The notes under the pieces were generated by a model. That model searched no databases. It saw only the letters and a list, made by a program, of their open reading frames with translations, and was not told the DNA's origin. 64,000 nt of DNA from NCBI GenBank assembly GCA_041402005.1, contig JAWKTB010000003.1, positions 186,001 through 250,000 on the forward strand. The letters are read 5' to 3'. Positions within the stretch are counted from its first letter, which is position 1. The number at the start of each line of letters is the position of its first letter. The position numbers and the translations under genes were made by a program. Below are positions 1-9,843 of this stretch, piece by piece. The stretch comes from JAJRXR01 sp041402005. Lineage in GTDB: Bacteria > Planctomycetota > Phycisphaerae > Phycisphaerales > UBA1924.

Positions 1-1390
<1,390 letters not shown>

Positions 1391-1730
1391 CGGTCGCTCC
1401 CGGGCCCCGTTCGGGGCCCTCTCAGGCCGACCCTGCCGTCGGCCTCCTCCGTGGGGTGGTCTCTCCCATCCGGAGACCGCCCAAAGGCATCACTCGTTGA
1501 CCGAACGGGCGTATTCCATCGCCCGCCGGGGGATCCTATCGGCCCCTCCCCTTCGCAGTTCGTTCGGGGGCGGGATTCCGATGTATCGGCTGCATTCCCG
1601 GCGCCAGTTGGCCAAACCCGCTCAGTCGCCCCTCAGAGGGGTTGATCGGGCTCGCTCTGGCCACCAAACCCGCGCACTCGGACCAAGCAGGCGCCCCTGG
1701 AGCCACCCGCTGCCAGATCGGCAGGCCCTC
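1391..1730. other. Intergenic region upstream of clpC
   Basis: About 340 bases without a convincing gene, between the lipoprotein stop and the clpC start. It holds two inverted repeats: GGGCCCC-GTTC-GGGGCCC at 1402-1419, directly upstream of the clpC Shine-Dalgarno, and a 9-N9-9 repeat at 1455-1481 (separate entry). I found no convincing sigma-70 promoter by eye, and no T-rich tail after either hairpin that would make it a clear terminator. Confidence 0.6.
1455..1481 (-). promoter_or_regulatory. 9-N9-9 inverted repeat in the clpC leader
   Basis: Arms GGTGGTCTC (1455-1463) and GAGACCGCC (1473-1481) pair with one G-T type mismatch around a 9-base spacer. The 9-N9-9 geometry and the inner CTC...GAG match the layout of the HrcA operator CIRCE, but the outer bases do not match its TTAGCACTC consensus. 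It lies about 65 bases upstream of the clpC start, so a heat-shock operator or simple leader hairpin are both possible. This is inference only. Confidence 0.25.
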
Positions 1731-3074
1731 CTAGGGCGCCGCCGACACTCTCGCCGCGTTCGGGAAGGCGATCGACGGGTCGGAGACGATCTCGATCGGG
1801 ATGAGCGACTCGTCCATCGCCCCCCGCTCCGAGTTCAGGTCCCGCATCACCACCTTGAGCATGTACTTGCCCACGCCCAGGTTGGCGGGCAGGACGACCT
1901 GGTTGATCAGGTAGTAGTCGTGCAGCTGGTTGCGGCTGACGGTCCGGTCCGTCTCCGCCGCCCTGTTCCACGTGTTCAGCCCGTCCGACGCGTGGTAGAG
2001 CTCGAGTCGCTGCGAGAGCTTGACCTCGTGGAGTGGCTCGCCCGAGTTCCCCTCGATCGGGTCGCTCGTGAACCCGTCCACCTCGACATACACGATCACG
2101 GGCTGGGCGCGACCGGCGAGGAAGACGTTCGCCGGGAACTCCTCGTACCGCCCGAAGCCCTGCACGCGCGTGCACAGGGTCGCGTGGGTGATGCGCAGGC
2201 CCCGCGCCGCCGCGAGGCGACGCGACAACCGCTCCATGAGGTCCGACGCCCGGTCCGCGTCGAGCCTCTCGGCGGGGTCGCCCAGCGCCCGGGCCATGTC
2301 GCCGGCGGCCCGGATCACCTCGAGCTGCTCGGGCGTGAGCGTCGAGGTCTTGGAGATCCGATCGACCGCGCCCGGCTCGATCGCCTCGAGGCCAGCGAGC
2401 GCCGCCGCCGCCCGGTACGCCTCGTCCGGGTTGCTCGCGTCCTCGACCAGCGCCCGCAAAGACTCGGTCAGACGGGCGATCAACTCCTCGCGCGTACCCG
2501 AGCCGGCCCCATCCGACGCCTTCTTGGGGTCGGCGCCCAGGGCGACCAGGAAGTCGATCCCGTCACTCCCCCGGACCTGGACCTTCGGCGGGACGCCCCG
2601 CAGGGCGTAGGCGTCCGAGAGGGCCACGTCCGCCGGGTCGCTCGCTGTCGATTGAGGCTTGGGCTTGGGCGTCGACTGGGTGGCGGGCTTGGGGCTTGCC
2701 TTGACCGGCTGGATCGCGGGCGTCGTGGGCGCCTCGTCCAGGGCCGCGAGGGAGGAGAAACCGGGGTCCGCGTCATCCGCCGCGACCTGGCTGGCGTCGC
2801 CAGCGTCAGTCTTGTCCTGATTTCCCAGGGGCGAGTCCTGGGCGAAGTACTTCTCGAGGCGCTGGGCGGACTCGGCGATCATCCGCTCGATCTCCGCGTC
2901 CGCCTCGGGGCTGGTCTCCTCGGTCGGCTGGTCATCGAGGCCGGCGAGGCCCGAGGAGACGACGCCGCCCTTGGTGGCTCCCCCGGCGCTCGACGGGCCC
3001 GCGCACCCACCCCCGAGCCCCGCAACGAGGGCGAGGAGGAGCGACACAGACATCCACGGGGCGCGGGAGCGCAT
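1731..3074 (-). CDS. Hypothetical lipoprotein
   Basis: 447 residues, not recognised. The N-terminus is a lipoprotein signal: a hydrophobic stretch (SVSLLLALVAGLGGGC) ending in a lipobox with Cys24, so it should be exported and lipid-anchored. Residues 25-150 are low-complexity, rich in Ser, Ala, Asp and Lys/Pro (KPKPQS). The remaining 300 residues look globular, with a helical middle and a beta-rich end containing ITHATLCTRVQGFGRYEEF and a VIVYVEVDGF strand. It lies 50 bases downstream of holA on the same strand, so the two may be co-transcribed. Confidence 0.75.
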   Translation of the reverse strand: MRSRAPWMSVSLLLALVAGLGGGCAGPSSAGGATKGGVVSSGLAGLDDQPTEETSPEADAEIERMIAESAQRLEKYFAQDSPLGNQDKTDAGDASQVAADDADPGFSSLAALDEAPTTPAIQPVKASPKPATQSTPKPKPQSTASDPADVALSDAYALRGVPPKVQVRGSDGIDFLVALGADPKKASDGAGSGTREELIARLTESLRALVEDASNPDEAYRAAAALAGLEAIEPGAVDRISKTSTLTPEQLEVIRAAGDMARALGDPAERLDADRASDLMERLSRRLAAARGLRITHATLCTRVQGFGRYEEFPANVFLAGRAQPVIVYVEVDGFTSDPIEGNSGEPLHEVKLSQRLELYHASDGLNTWNRAAETDRTVSRNQLHDYYLINQVVLPANLGVGKYMLKVVMRDLNSERGAMDESLIPIEIVSDPSIAFPNAARVSAAP

Positions 3075-3124
3075 CAGGTTGGCACATCGGCCCCATCACG
3101 CCCGCGACTTGGGTTTTCCCGCCC

Positions 3125-4132
3125 CTAGGCCCGGGCCACGCCCGCGAAGCGGATCGCCAGGCGTTCAAGCGTGCGCTGCGGGCGCCCGAGCCCGCTCTTG
3201 CCCGCCCGGTCGCCCGCGACGCAGGCGTCGAGCAGGCCCCGGGCGTCGGTGGGGTCCAGGCGACCCGCGACCGAGAGGACCGCGTCCTTGGAGGGGCCCC
3301 ACAGGCGAAGCTCCTGGGCGATCTGGTGGGGGCTCACGCCCGAGCGCATCGCCCGGCTGGCGGCGTGGATCTTGCGAGCCAGGTCCGTGCACGCCCACAT
3401 CACGGGCACGTGCGCGTCGCGTGGGGCGTTGTCGAGGATCGCGCGAAGGTGCTCGAGCGTGCGCTCGGCGTCGCCCGAGAGCAGCTCGCCCTGGATCGAC
3501 CAGACCTCCTCCTCGCGCGTGCGTCCGACCAGCTCGCCCACGTGGCGCGTCGTGATCGTGCCGCCCTGCCCGACGCCCAGCGCCAGCTTCTCCAGCTCGC
3601 CGTCGAGGCGGGAGAGGTCGGTCCCGACGCGTTCGACGAGAGTGGTGGCGGCGGCGGGCTCGATGGTGGCGCCGTGGCGCTTCTCGCAGCGCCGCCCGCA
3701 CCAGCGGATCGCGGTCGCCTCGTTGGCGGTGTCACAGGGGACGATGACGCCGACGTTCTCGATCCGCTTGTCGAGGTTGCCCTTGCGCCAGGTCTGAGTG
3801 CGCAGGACGAGTGTGGCGCCATCGGAGGGCGCCTCGGCGTACCGCTCGAACGCGGGCCTGGTCGCCTCGCCGACGAGCTTGTCCGCCTCCTCGACGATCA
3901 CGAGCTTGTGGGGCGCCATGAGCCCGAAGCTGCGGCACTCGTCGAGCACGTCCGCCGCCTGGGCGGACTCCCCGTCGAAGCGGACGACGTCCACCTCGCC
4001 GAATGCCTCGGCGAGCTTCTCGCGCAGGGCCGAGGTGTGCTCGGAGCGGAGGAAGGCCTCCTTGCCGTGGAGCACCACGACGCGGTGCGTGGCGTCCGGG
4101 AGCGTGACCGGTTTTCCCGACCGCTTGGCCAT
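3125..4132 (-). CDS. holA: DNA polymerase III delta subunit (clamp loader)
   Basis: Clamp-loader delta subunit, which opens the beta sliding clamp during replication. The 335-residue length is normal for HolA. Family features seen: N-terminal VVVLHGKEAFLRSEH, a Walker-B-like region without a functional P-loop (HKLVIVEEADKL), then WRKGNLDKRIE and GTDLSRLDGELEKLALG typical of the lid and collar domains. It lies 56 bases after the cupredoxin gene and 50 before the lipoprotein on the same strand. The ATG start is the first in frame after the upstream stop. Confidence 0.9.
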   Translation of the reverse strand: MAKRSGKPVTLPDATHRVVVLHGKEAFLRSEHTSALREKLAEAFGEVDVVRFDGESAQAADVLDECRSFGLMAPHKLVIVEEADKLVGEATRPAFERYAEAPSDGATLVLRTQTWRKGNLDKRIENVGVIVPCDTANEATAIRWCGRRCEKRHGATIEPAAATTLVERVGTDLSRLDGELEKLALGVGQGGTITTRHVGELVGRTREEEVWSIQGELLSGDAERTLEHLRAILDNAPRDAHVPVMWACTDLARKIHAASRAMRSGVSPHQIAQELRLWGPSKDAVLSVAGRLDPTDARGLLDACVAGDRAGKSGLGRPQRTLERLAIRFAGVARA

Positions 4133-4188
4133 CGTCAGAGCGTAGCGGGCGGGAGACGCCCCCGGACGCCGATCGCGGGGAGACGCTC

Positions 4189-4626
4189 TCAGCGCCGGCG
4201 GCGACGAGCCCCGAGCAGGGCGAGCCCGGCGAAGGCGCTCGGGGCGCCCGGCGCGGGCACGACCCGCACCGACGAGACCATGCCGAGGTTCTCGTGCACC
4301 TCACAGTGGTAGCCGTACAGCCCCGGGTCGGTGAACGTGAACTCGAAGACGGTGTCGGGGTTGCTGGTCGGGTCGCCGCTGAAGAACAGCGCCCCGGGGT
4401 TTGGGTCGTCGGGGAAGCCCGAGGTGACGTTGTGGAACCCGCTGACCCAGTCCCAGCGGACGGTGTCGCCGACCTGGATCTCCAGATCGATGTCCATGTT
4501 CGTCTGGCCGTTGTAGACGAAGGCGATGCCGTCGAGCTCGACAGTGTACGTGTCGGCCGAGGCGTGGGAGGCGGCGAGCGCGACGATCGCGGTCGCCGCG
4601 CCCCGCAGGAGCGTGCGTGGGGTCAT
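4189..4626 (-). CDS. Secreted plastocyanin-like cupredoxin with PEP-CTERM-like tail
   Basis: Small blue-copper protein, probably an extracytoplasmic electron carrier. Start chosen at ATG 4626, preceded by AAGGAGAGG; a longer ORF upstream lacks a ribosome site. Signal peptide (LLRGAATAIVALAASHASA) then a single cupredoxin domain. Copper ligands are visible: His in GFHNVTSG, then Cys, His and Met in YHCEVHENLGM, with the plastocyanin C-x2-H-x4-M spacing. The C-terminus VPAPGAPSAF-hydrophobic-RRRRR has the architecture of PEP-CTERM sorting tails common in Phycisphaerae. Confidence 0.85.
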   Translation of the reverse strand: MTPRTLLRGAATAIVALAASHASADTYTVELDGIAFVYNGQTNMDIDLEIQVGDTVRWDWVSGFHNVTSGFPDDPNPGALFFSGDPTSNPDTVFEFTFTDPGLYGYHCEVHENLGMVSSVRVVPAPGAPSAFAGLALLGARRRRR

Positions 4627-4819
4627 GATCCTCTCCTTCTTGCGTGCGCCCGGGCAAACCCCGCGCGTCCACACTGATATACCAGCCCCAAGCGCGATCA
4701 AGGCCCCACAGAACAGGGGGAGATTTCGAGTTTTTCAGCTTCGTTTGCATGCAAGGCACGCGTTTGCGAGTGAAAACTCGTGTGGATGCGACGGCGTCCG
4801 GGCGAATCTAGAGTTTCGC

Positions 4820-5824
4820 GTGAGCCCATCGACCACCCACGACGCCCACGTCATGCAGTGCATGGAGATCTGGGGCGGCAATCTCGAGATGGACACGGGG
4901 GTCGAGGCCCAGGGTCTGGACGCGTGGGTCTTCAGCCGCCCGTACACGCGTGGGGTGAGCGCGAGCCAGGGGGCAGAGGCTCGCGCGGGGGGCGACATCT
5001 ACTACCTGACGTCGTGCGCCACAGGGCGGATCACCCGCATGCTGGTCGCGGATGTGAGTGGGCACGGCGAGGCGGTCGCCGAGGCGGCGCGCTCGCTCAA
5101 GCGATTGCTCGGCGAGTACGCGAACTTCGTGGATCAGAGCCGGTTCGTGTCGGCGGTGAACCGGCGCTTCGGGGACATCGGCGTGGGGGACACGGGCCTG
5201 TTCGCGACCGCCGTCGTCGCGACGTACTTCTCCCCGACCGACGAGCTGACGATCTGCTCGGCGGGTCACCCGCCCGCGCTGCACTACGAGGCGAAGTCCC
5301 GGTCGTGGCAGGCGCTCGCGCCCGAGCGGGGTGAGGGGTCGCGTCCGAGCAATCTCCCCCTGGGCGTGCTCGACGACGCGGTGTACCTCCAGCGCACGCT
5401 GACGCTCGACGCCGGGGACGCGGTCCTGTTCTTCACCGACGCCCTGATCGAGGCCGCCGCCCCCGGCGGGCGCCAACTCGGCGTCGAGGGGCTCGTCTCC
5501 CTGGCCCGCTCGCTCGACGCCTCGCCCGGGGACGGGTTCCTCGGGGCGATGCTCGGTGGGCTCGACGCGTACCGGCGCACGGGCGAGGTCGGCGCCCCGG
5601 GCTCGGGCGAGCCAGCCCCCTTCGACGACGACGTCACGCTCGTCTTGGTGCGGCGCAACGAGCACAAGCCCAGCCCATCGGTCGCGCTGGGCCTGACCGC
5701 GGGGCTCCGCATCGCGCGCAACGTCGTCACCTCCCTGGCGCACGGCCTCGCGCCGGCGCTTCCCGAGTTCTCGGTCCGTGCCCTCGGCGGGGCGTTCGCC
5801 CAGGGGCTGAACCGTCGACGCTGA
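4820..5824 (+). CDS. SpoIIE/RsbU-type PP2C protein phosphatase
   Basis: Serine phosphatase of the PPM/SpoIIE family, which usually dephosphorylates anti-sigma-antagonist proteins in partner switching. Metal-binding and structural motifs are present: ARAGGDIYYLTSC, MLVADVSGHGEAVAE, LTICSAGHPPAL, DAVLFFTDALIEA and DDDVTLVLVRR. Start GTG 4820 keeps the conserved lead-in MQCMEIWGGN; ATG 4853 is the alternative and neither has a strong ribosome site. The in-frame extension back to 4526 overlaps the divergent cupredoxin gene and is unlikely. No input domain is visible. It precedes the FHA kinase gene by 39 bases, suggesting a shared signalling operon. Confidence 0.85.
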   Translation: MSPSTTHDAHVMQCMEIWGGNLEMDTGVEAQGLDAWVFSRPYTRGVSASQGAEARAGGDIYYLTSCATGRITRMLVADVSGHGEAVAEAARSLKRLLGEYANFVDQSRFVSAVNRRFGDIGVGDTGLFATAVVATYFSPTDELTICSAGHPPALHYEAKSRSWQALAPERGEGSRPSNLPLGVLDDAVYLQRTLTLDAGDAVLFFTDALIEAAAPGGRQLGVEGLVSLARSLDASPGDGFLGAMLGGLDAYRRTGEVGAPGSGEPAPFDDDVTLVLVRRNEHKPSPSVALGLTAGLRIARNVVTSLAHGLAPALPEFSVRALGGAFAQGLNRRR

Positions 5825-5863
5825 CGCGGGTGAACCGAGGGGCGACCATCCCCGAACATATCC

Positions 5864-7567
5864 TTGGTGGAAGTGCTCACCCTCACGGTCATCCAGGGCC
5901 CCGAGTCCGGCAAGCGATTCGAGCTGCCCCAGAACGAGCCCCAGCTCATCGGACGCTCCAGCGAGGCCCTGCCCATCGGGGACAACACCGTCAGCCGTCG
6001 TCACGCCGAGCTGACCCCCGACAACGGCATCTGGTGGATCCGCGACCTCAAGAGCCAGAACGGGACGTACATCAACGGCCTGCGCGTCTTCGAGCGCACG
6101 CGGTTGCACCCGGGCGACCAGATCCGCGTGGGCTCGACCGTCTTCTCCTTCGGCGAGACGCAGGAGCGGACGCCCGACGACGTAATCCGCCTGATGCGGG
6201 CCCGCGAGATGGACATCGAGGTCGAGCACCGCCTGGCGTCCAACGAGGACTCGATGATCCTCGCCGAGCCCGAGCCGGCCCGGGCCGCGGTCGATCACCT
6301 CCGCGTCATCTACCAGCTGACCACGCTGACGAGCCAGGCGACCGACAAGCGGGAGCTGGTGAGCAAGGTGCTCGACCTGGTCTTCGAGGAGTTCAAGCCC
6401 GAGCGCGGGGTGGTGATGCTCACCGGCGCGACGCCCGACGCGGAGCTGCAGCCGGCGGCGGTCAAGTACCGCGCCCCCCCGATCGACGCCGAGGACGCCA
6501 AGATCCACGTCTCGCGGACGATCCTGCGGTCGGCGATCAAGGACGGCGAGGGGATCCTCTCCTCGAACGCGATGACCGATCCCCGCTTCAAGTCGGGCGA
6601 CTCGGTGCAGCGCTACGAGATCCGCAGCGCGATCTGCTCGCCCATCAAGTTCCGCGACCGGACGTTCGGGGCGATCTACATCGACTCGTCGATCGCCAAC
6701 TACACGTTCACCGCCGAGCAGCTCGCCCTGATGAACGCGATCGGGCGGCACACGGGCCTGGCCCTGGCCAACGCCGAGGCGACGCTCGAGCAGCTGCACA
6801 CCCAGCGCCTCGCCACGATCGGCGAGACCGTCGCGAGCCTGTCGCACTCGATCAAGAACATCCTGCAGGGCCTGCGGGGCGGCGCGGACGTCACGGAGAT
6901 GGGCCTGCGCAAGAACGATCTCAAGATCGCCGCCGGCGGGTGGGAGATCCTCAAGCGGAACCTCGATCGGATCGTGAACCTGACGATGAACATGCTCGCG
7001 TTCAGCCGTCAGAAGACGCTGGAGCTCGAGCTGACGAAGCTGGGCCCGCTGGTCGAGGAGTGTGCCCAGCTGCTGGAGACCCGGTGCGAGGAGAAGAAGA
7101 TCGCGTTGATCGTCGACGCGGACCCCGAGATGCCCCCGATCGCGGTGGACCCGAACATGATCCACCAGGCGGTGATGAACCTGATGGTGAACGCCGTCGA
7201 CGCGGTCGACTCGGAGAAGGGCGTCGTGACGGCCCGCGTCTCGTTCCACGAGGTCGAGCCGGGTCGGGTCGGGACGCCGACGGCGGAGATCACGGTCCGC
7301 GACAACGGGCCGGGCATCCCCCGCGACCGCCTGGGCTGGATCTTCGAGCCCTTCAACACGACCAAGGGCCTCAAGGGCACGGGCCTGGGTCTGGCGGTGA
7401 CCAAGCGGATCATCGACGAGCACAACGGGCGCATCCGCGTCGAGACGCAGGTCGGCAAAGGGTCGGCGTTCCGGGTGTTCATCCCGGCGGACCTGGACTC
7501 GCGCCACGACCCGGCGGCGACCGCCGAGGACAAGCCCGCCGCGGGGGAGCTGCTCTCGGGGCTGTAG
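5864..7567 (+). CDS. FHA-GAF sensor histidine kinase
   Basis: Soluble signalling kinase; no membrane segment is visible. Domains: FHA at about residues 1-95 (LIGRSSEALPIGDNTVSRRH, SQNGTYING), which binds phosphothreonine; GAF at about 140-310; a histidine phosphotransfer helix with SLSHSIKNILQGLRGG; and a GHKL ATPase with NLMVNAVDAVDS, DNGPGIP and GTGLGLAVTK. Start is TTG 5864 or the adjacent GTG 5867; neither has a clear ribosome site. It follows the SpoIIE phosphatase gene and may form a phospho-signalling module with it, the FHA domain reading a Ser/Thr kinase output. No response regulator is adjacent. Confidence 0.9.
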   Translation: MVEVLTLTVIQGPESGKRFELPQNEPQLIGRSSEALPIGDNTVSRRHAELTPDNGIWWIRDLKSQNGTYINGLRVFERTRLHPGDQIRVGSTVFSFGETQERTPDDVIRLMRAREMDIEVEHRLASNEDSMILAEPEPARAAVDHLRVIYQLTTLTSQATDKRELVSKVLDLVFEEFKPERGVVMLTGATPDAELQPAAVKYRAPPIDAEDAKIHVSRTILRSAIKDGEGILSSNAMTDPRFKSGDSVQRYEIRSAICSPIKFRDRTFGAIYIDSSIANYTFTAEQLALMNAIGRHTGLALANAEATLEQLHTQRLATIGETVASLSHSIKNILQGLRGGADVTEMGLRKNDLKIAAGGWEILKRNLDRIVNLTMNMLAFSRQKTLELELTKLGPLVEECAQLLETRCEEKKIALIVDADPEMPPIAVDPNMIHQAVMNLMVNAVDAVDSEKGVVTARVSFHEVEPGRVGTPTAEITVRDNGPGIPRDRLGWIFEPFNTTKGLKGTGLGLAVTKRIIDEHNGRIRVETQVGKGSAFRVFIPADLDSRHDPAATAEDKPAAGELLSGL

Positions 7568-7608
7568 CTTTGTTCTGATCGTCGAGGGGCGTCCATAGAC
7601 TCCACGCC

Positions 7609-8415
7609 GTGCGCCAGCGCTTCCGCGATCCTTCCGAGCCCCGCATCGTGCTCGTCACGTCGTACCCACGCTCGGGGAGCAACTGGGTCGGCCAGACGCT
7701 CCGCCTGCTCGAGAGCACGCACGCACGGATCAACCCCGACAACGTCGGCCTCTTCCATGACCTGGAGGTCGTCCGCCTGGAGACCGACGTCGAGTCGTAC
7801 CTGTACCCGGGGCCGGCGCCGCTCGTGTTCTTCAAGACGCACGAGCTGCCAGGTGTGGTGTTCGAACGATCGCCGGGCCTGCGTGGCGAGGTCCGGGCCG
7901 CGATTAACGTCGTCCGTCACCCCCTGGACGTGATGGTCTCATCGCTCCGCTGGTCGATCTGGGCCGGGCGTGTCTTCCACGATGGGCGAGCGGTGCGCAC
8001 GATGGAGGAGGCGAGGTCGCTGGGCCTGCTCGACGGGTACGTCGAGCACTTCCTCGCGCACAAGGGCGCCCCGGACTTCGCCGCCTCGGGGTACGGCACG
8101 TGGCCCGAGCACGCCAGGGCGTGGGGGGGCGATCAGGCCCAGGGCGTGCCGATCCTGCGCGCCCGGTACCGGGAACTCGTCGCGTCGCCCGTCGAGACGT
8201 TCGGGAGACTGGCCGCCAGCGTCGGCATCGACGTGGGTGAGGACGAGCTGAGACGCGCCATCGAGGCCTGCACGCCCGAGCGGATCGGGGCTCCCTTCGG
8301 CCAGGGGTTCATCCACCGGGCGGGGGACCGTACCTTCAGCGACACCCTCTCGCCCGAGCAGATCGAGCGTGGCCTGGCGGTCTTCGGCGAGGACATCGAA
8401 CGCCTTGGGCTCTAG
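7609..8415 (+). CDS. Sulfotransferase domain protein
   Basis: Transfers sulfate from PAPS to a carbohydrate or protein acceptor. Both cofactor motifs are present: the 5'-phosphosulfate loop SYPRSGSNWVGQTLRLLES near residue 20 and the 3'-phosphate site VVRHPLDVMVSSLRW near 103. At 268 residues it is a standard single-domain enzyme. Start is GTG 7609. It ends directly at a large palindromic repeat whose first base is the last base of the stop codon. Substrate unknown; a second, TPR-linked sulfotransferase lies at 47322-48923. Confidence 0.85.
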   Translation: MRQRFRDPSEPRIVLVTSYPRSGSNWVGQTLRLLESTHARINPDNVGLFHDLEVVRLETDVESYLYPGPAPLVFFKTHELPGVVFERSPGLRGEVRAAINVVRHPLDVMVSSLRWSIWAGRVFHDGRAVRTMEEARSLGLLDGYVEHFLAHKGAPDFAASGYGTWPEHARAWGGDQAQGVPILRARYRELVASPVETFGRLAASVGIDVGEDELRRAIEACTPERIGAPFGQGFIHRAGDRTFSDTLSPEQIERGLAVFGEDIERLGL

Positions 8416-8533
8416 GTTCTGTTTGACGGATCGGTGGTATGGGCTTCCAGCCCGTACGAAACACCCACCGTAGCCGGGATGACGGGCAAGATGCCCATAC
8501 CACCGACCCCTGGGCGATCCGTCAAACAGAACC
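8415..8533. repeat. 119-bp composite palindromic repeat element (MITE/REP-like)
   Basis: Perfect 18-bp terminal inverted repeat ggttctgtttgacggatc (8415-8432 and 8516-8533) enclosing a perfect 13-bp inner repeat cggtggtatgggc (8432-8444 and 8493-8505), so the whole unit can fold into one long hairpin. The inner part carries gggcttccagcccgt, also present in the element at 43797-43866. It fills most of the gap between the sulfotransferase and dinB. No transposase and no clear target duplication are visible. Confidence 0.8.
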
Positions 8534-8594
8534 GAGCCGGTGGGGCAGGCGTCCCGCTCGCCCCACACCAGAATGTGGCGGCGAACAATGCCGT

Positions 8595-9830
8595 GTGGGT
8601 GACGGGCGACGCATCCTGCACGTGGACATGGACGCGTTCTTCGCGTCGGTCGAGCAGCGCGACGACCCCGCCCTCAGGGGCAAGCCGGTGCTCGTCGGGG
8701 GGACGGGCAAGCGGGGCGTGGTCGCGGCGGCGAGCTACGAGGCGCGAGAGTTCGGGTGCCGCAGCGCCATGCCCACCGCCGTCGCCAGGCGCCTGTGCCC
8801 CCAGGCGGTCATCGTGCGTGGGCGCTTCGAGGCGTACCGCGACGCCTCGCGCGCCGTCTTCGAGATCCTGGAATCCTTTACGCCCCTCGTGCAGCCAGTC
8901 TCGATCGACGAGGCCTTCCTCGACGTCACCGGCTCGGTCAAGCTCCTGGGCGAGCCCGAGTCGATCGCGACGGACATCCGGGCGCGCATCCGGCAAGAAC
9001 TCAACCTGCCCGCCTCCGTCGGCGTGGCGCCCAACAAGTTCCTCGCCAAGCTTGCCTCGCAGCTCGCCAAGCCCGACGGCATCCGCGTCATCGACCCTGA
9101 CAAGGTCCAGGAGACGCTCGACCCCCTGCCGGTCTCACTCGTCTGGGGCGTCGGGCCGTCGGCGGAGGAGCGCCTGAAACGGATGGGCGTGCGCACGATC
9201 GCGGAGCTTCGCGCGGTCGGCGAGGAGACGCTTGCAGCCCGCTTCGGCGAGTTCGGCGACCATCTCTGGCGCTTGGCGCGAGGCCTCGACGACAGGCCCG
9301 TTCATTCCGACCGCGAGGCCAAGACGATCTCGCACGAGCAGACGTTCGGCGAGAACCTTGCCGACCCCGCCGAGGTCCGAGCCGTCCTGCTCTCACAGGG
9401 TGAGGCGGTCGCCCGTCGCCTGCGCCGTCACGGACGCTTCGCGGCGAGCGTCGTCGTCAAGATCCGCTTCGGCGACTTCGAGACCGTCACCCGCTCTCGC
9501 ACGCTCGACGAGGCGACCGACCGGACTGACGTGATCTGCGCGACCGCACGCGCCCTCTTCGACGACTGGGCCAGGTCGTTCCGGTCCGTGCGCCTGATCG
9601 GCGTCGGGGTCGGCGGGCTCACCGACGCCGGGAGCGCCGGTGGCCTCTTCGACCACGAGCGGGGCGAGCGCCAACGTGCCGTGGACCGCGCGACCGACCG
9701 GATCGCCGCCAAGTTTGGCACGGACGCGATCCGGCGCGCCGGCTCCATGAACGCCCCCGGGCGTCACGGCGCCCACGGCCCGGGCTCACAAACACCCCGG
9801 GACGCGGGCGACGATCCGCCTCCTGCATAA
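8595..9830 (+). CDS. dinB: DNA polymerase IV (Y-family translesion polymerase)
   Basis: Error-prone DNA polymerase acting at lesions and stalled forks. Catalytic motifs: RILHVDMDAFFASVEQRDDP at the N-terminus, SYEAREFGCRSAMPT, and SIDEAFLDVTGS with the paired acidic residues; then the helix-hairpin-helix part (GVGPSAEERLKRMGVRT) and the little-finger domain. Start set at GTG 8595, because typical DinB begins a few residues before the RILHVDMD motif; upstream codons run into the palindromic repeat. No beta-clamp-binding motif is obvious in the Gly/Pro-rich C-terminal tail. Confidence 0.92.
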   Translation: MGDGRRILHVDMDAFFASVEQRDDPALRGKPVLVGGTGKRGVVAAASYEAREFGCRSAMPTAVARRLCPQAVIVRGRFEAYRDASRAVFEILESFTPLVQPVSIDEAFLDVTGSVKLLGEPESIATDIRARIRQELNLPASVGVAPNKFLAKLASQLAKPDGIRVIDPDKVQETLDPLPVSLVWGVGPSAEERLKRMGVRTIAELRAVGEETLAARFGEFGDHLWRLARGLDDRPVHSDREAKTISHEQTFGENLADPAEVRAVLLSQGEAVARRLRRHGRFAASVVVKIRFGDFETVTRSRTLDEATDRTDVICATARALFDDWARSFRSVRLIGVGVGGLTDAGSAGGLFDHERGERQRAVDRATDRIAAKFGTDAIRRAGSMNAPGRHGAHGPGSQTPRDAGDDPPPA

Positions 9831-9843
9831 GGCTTCCGACCGG

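Noticed and set aside
4808..7507. 899-residue minus-strand frame
   Set aside because: Arg/Leu/Asp-rich antisense shadow of the SpoIIE phosphatase and FHA kinase genes, no domain motifs; typical of high-GC DNA.
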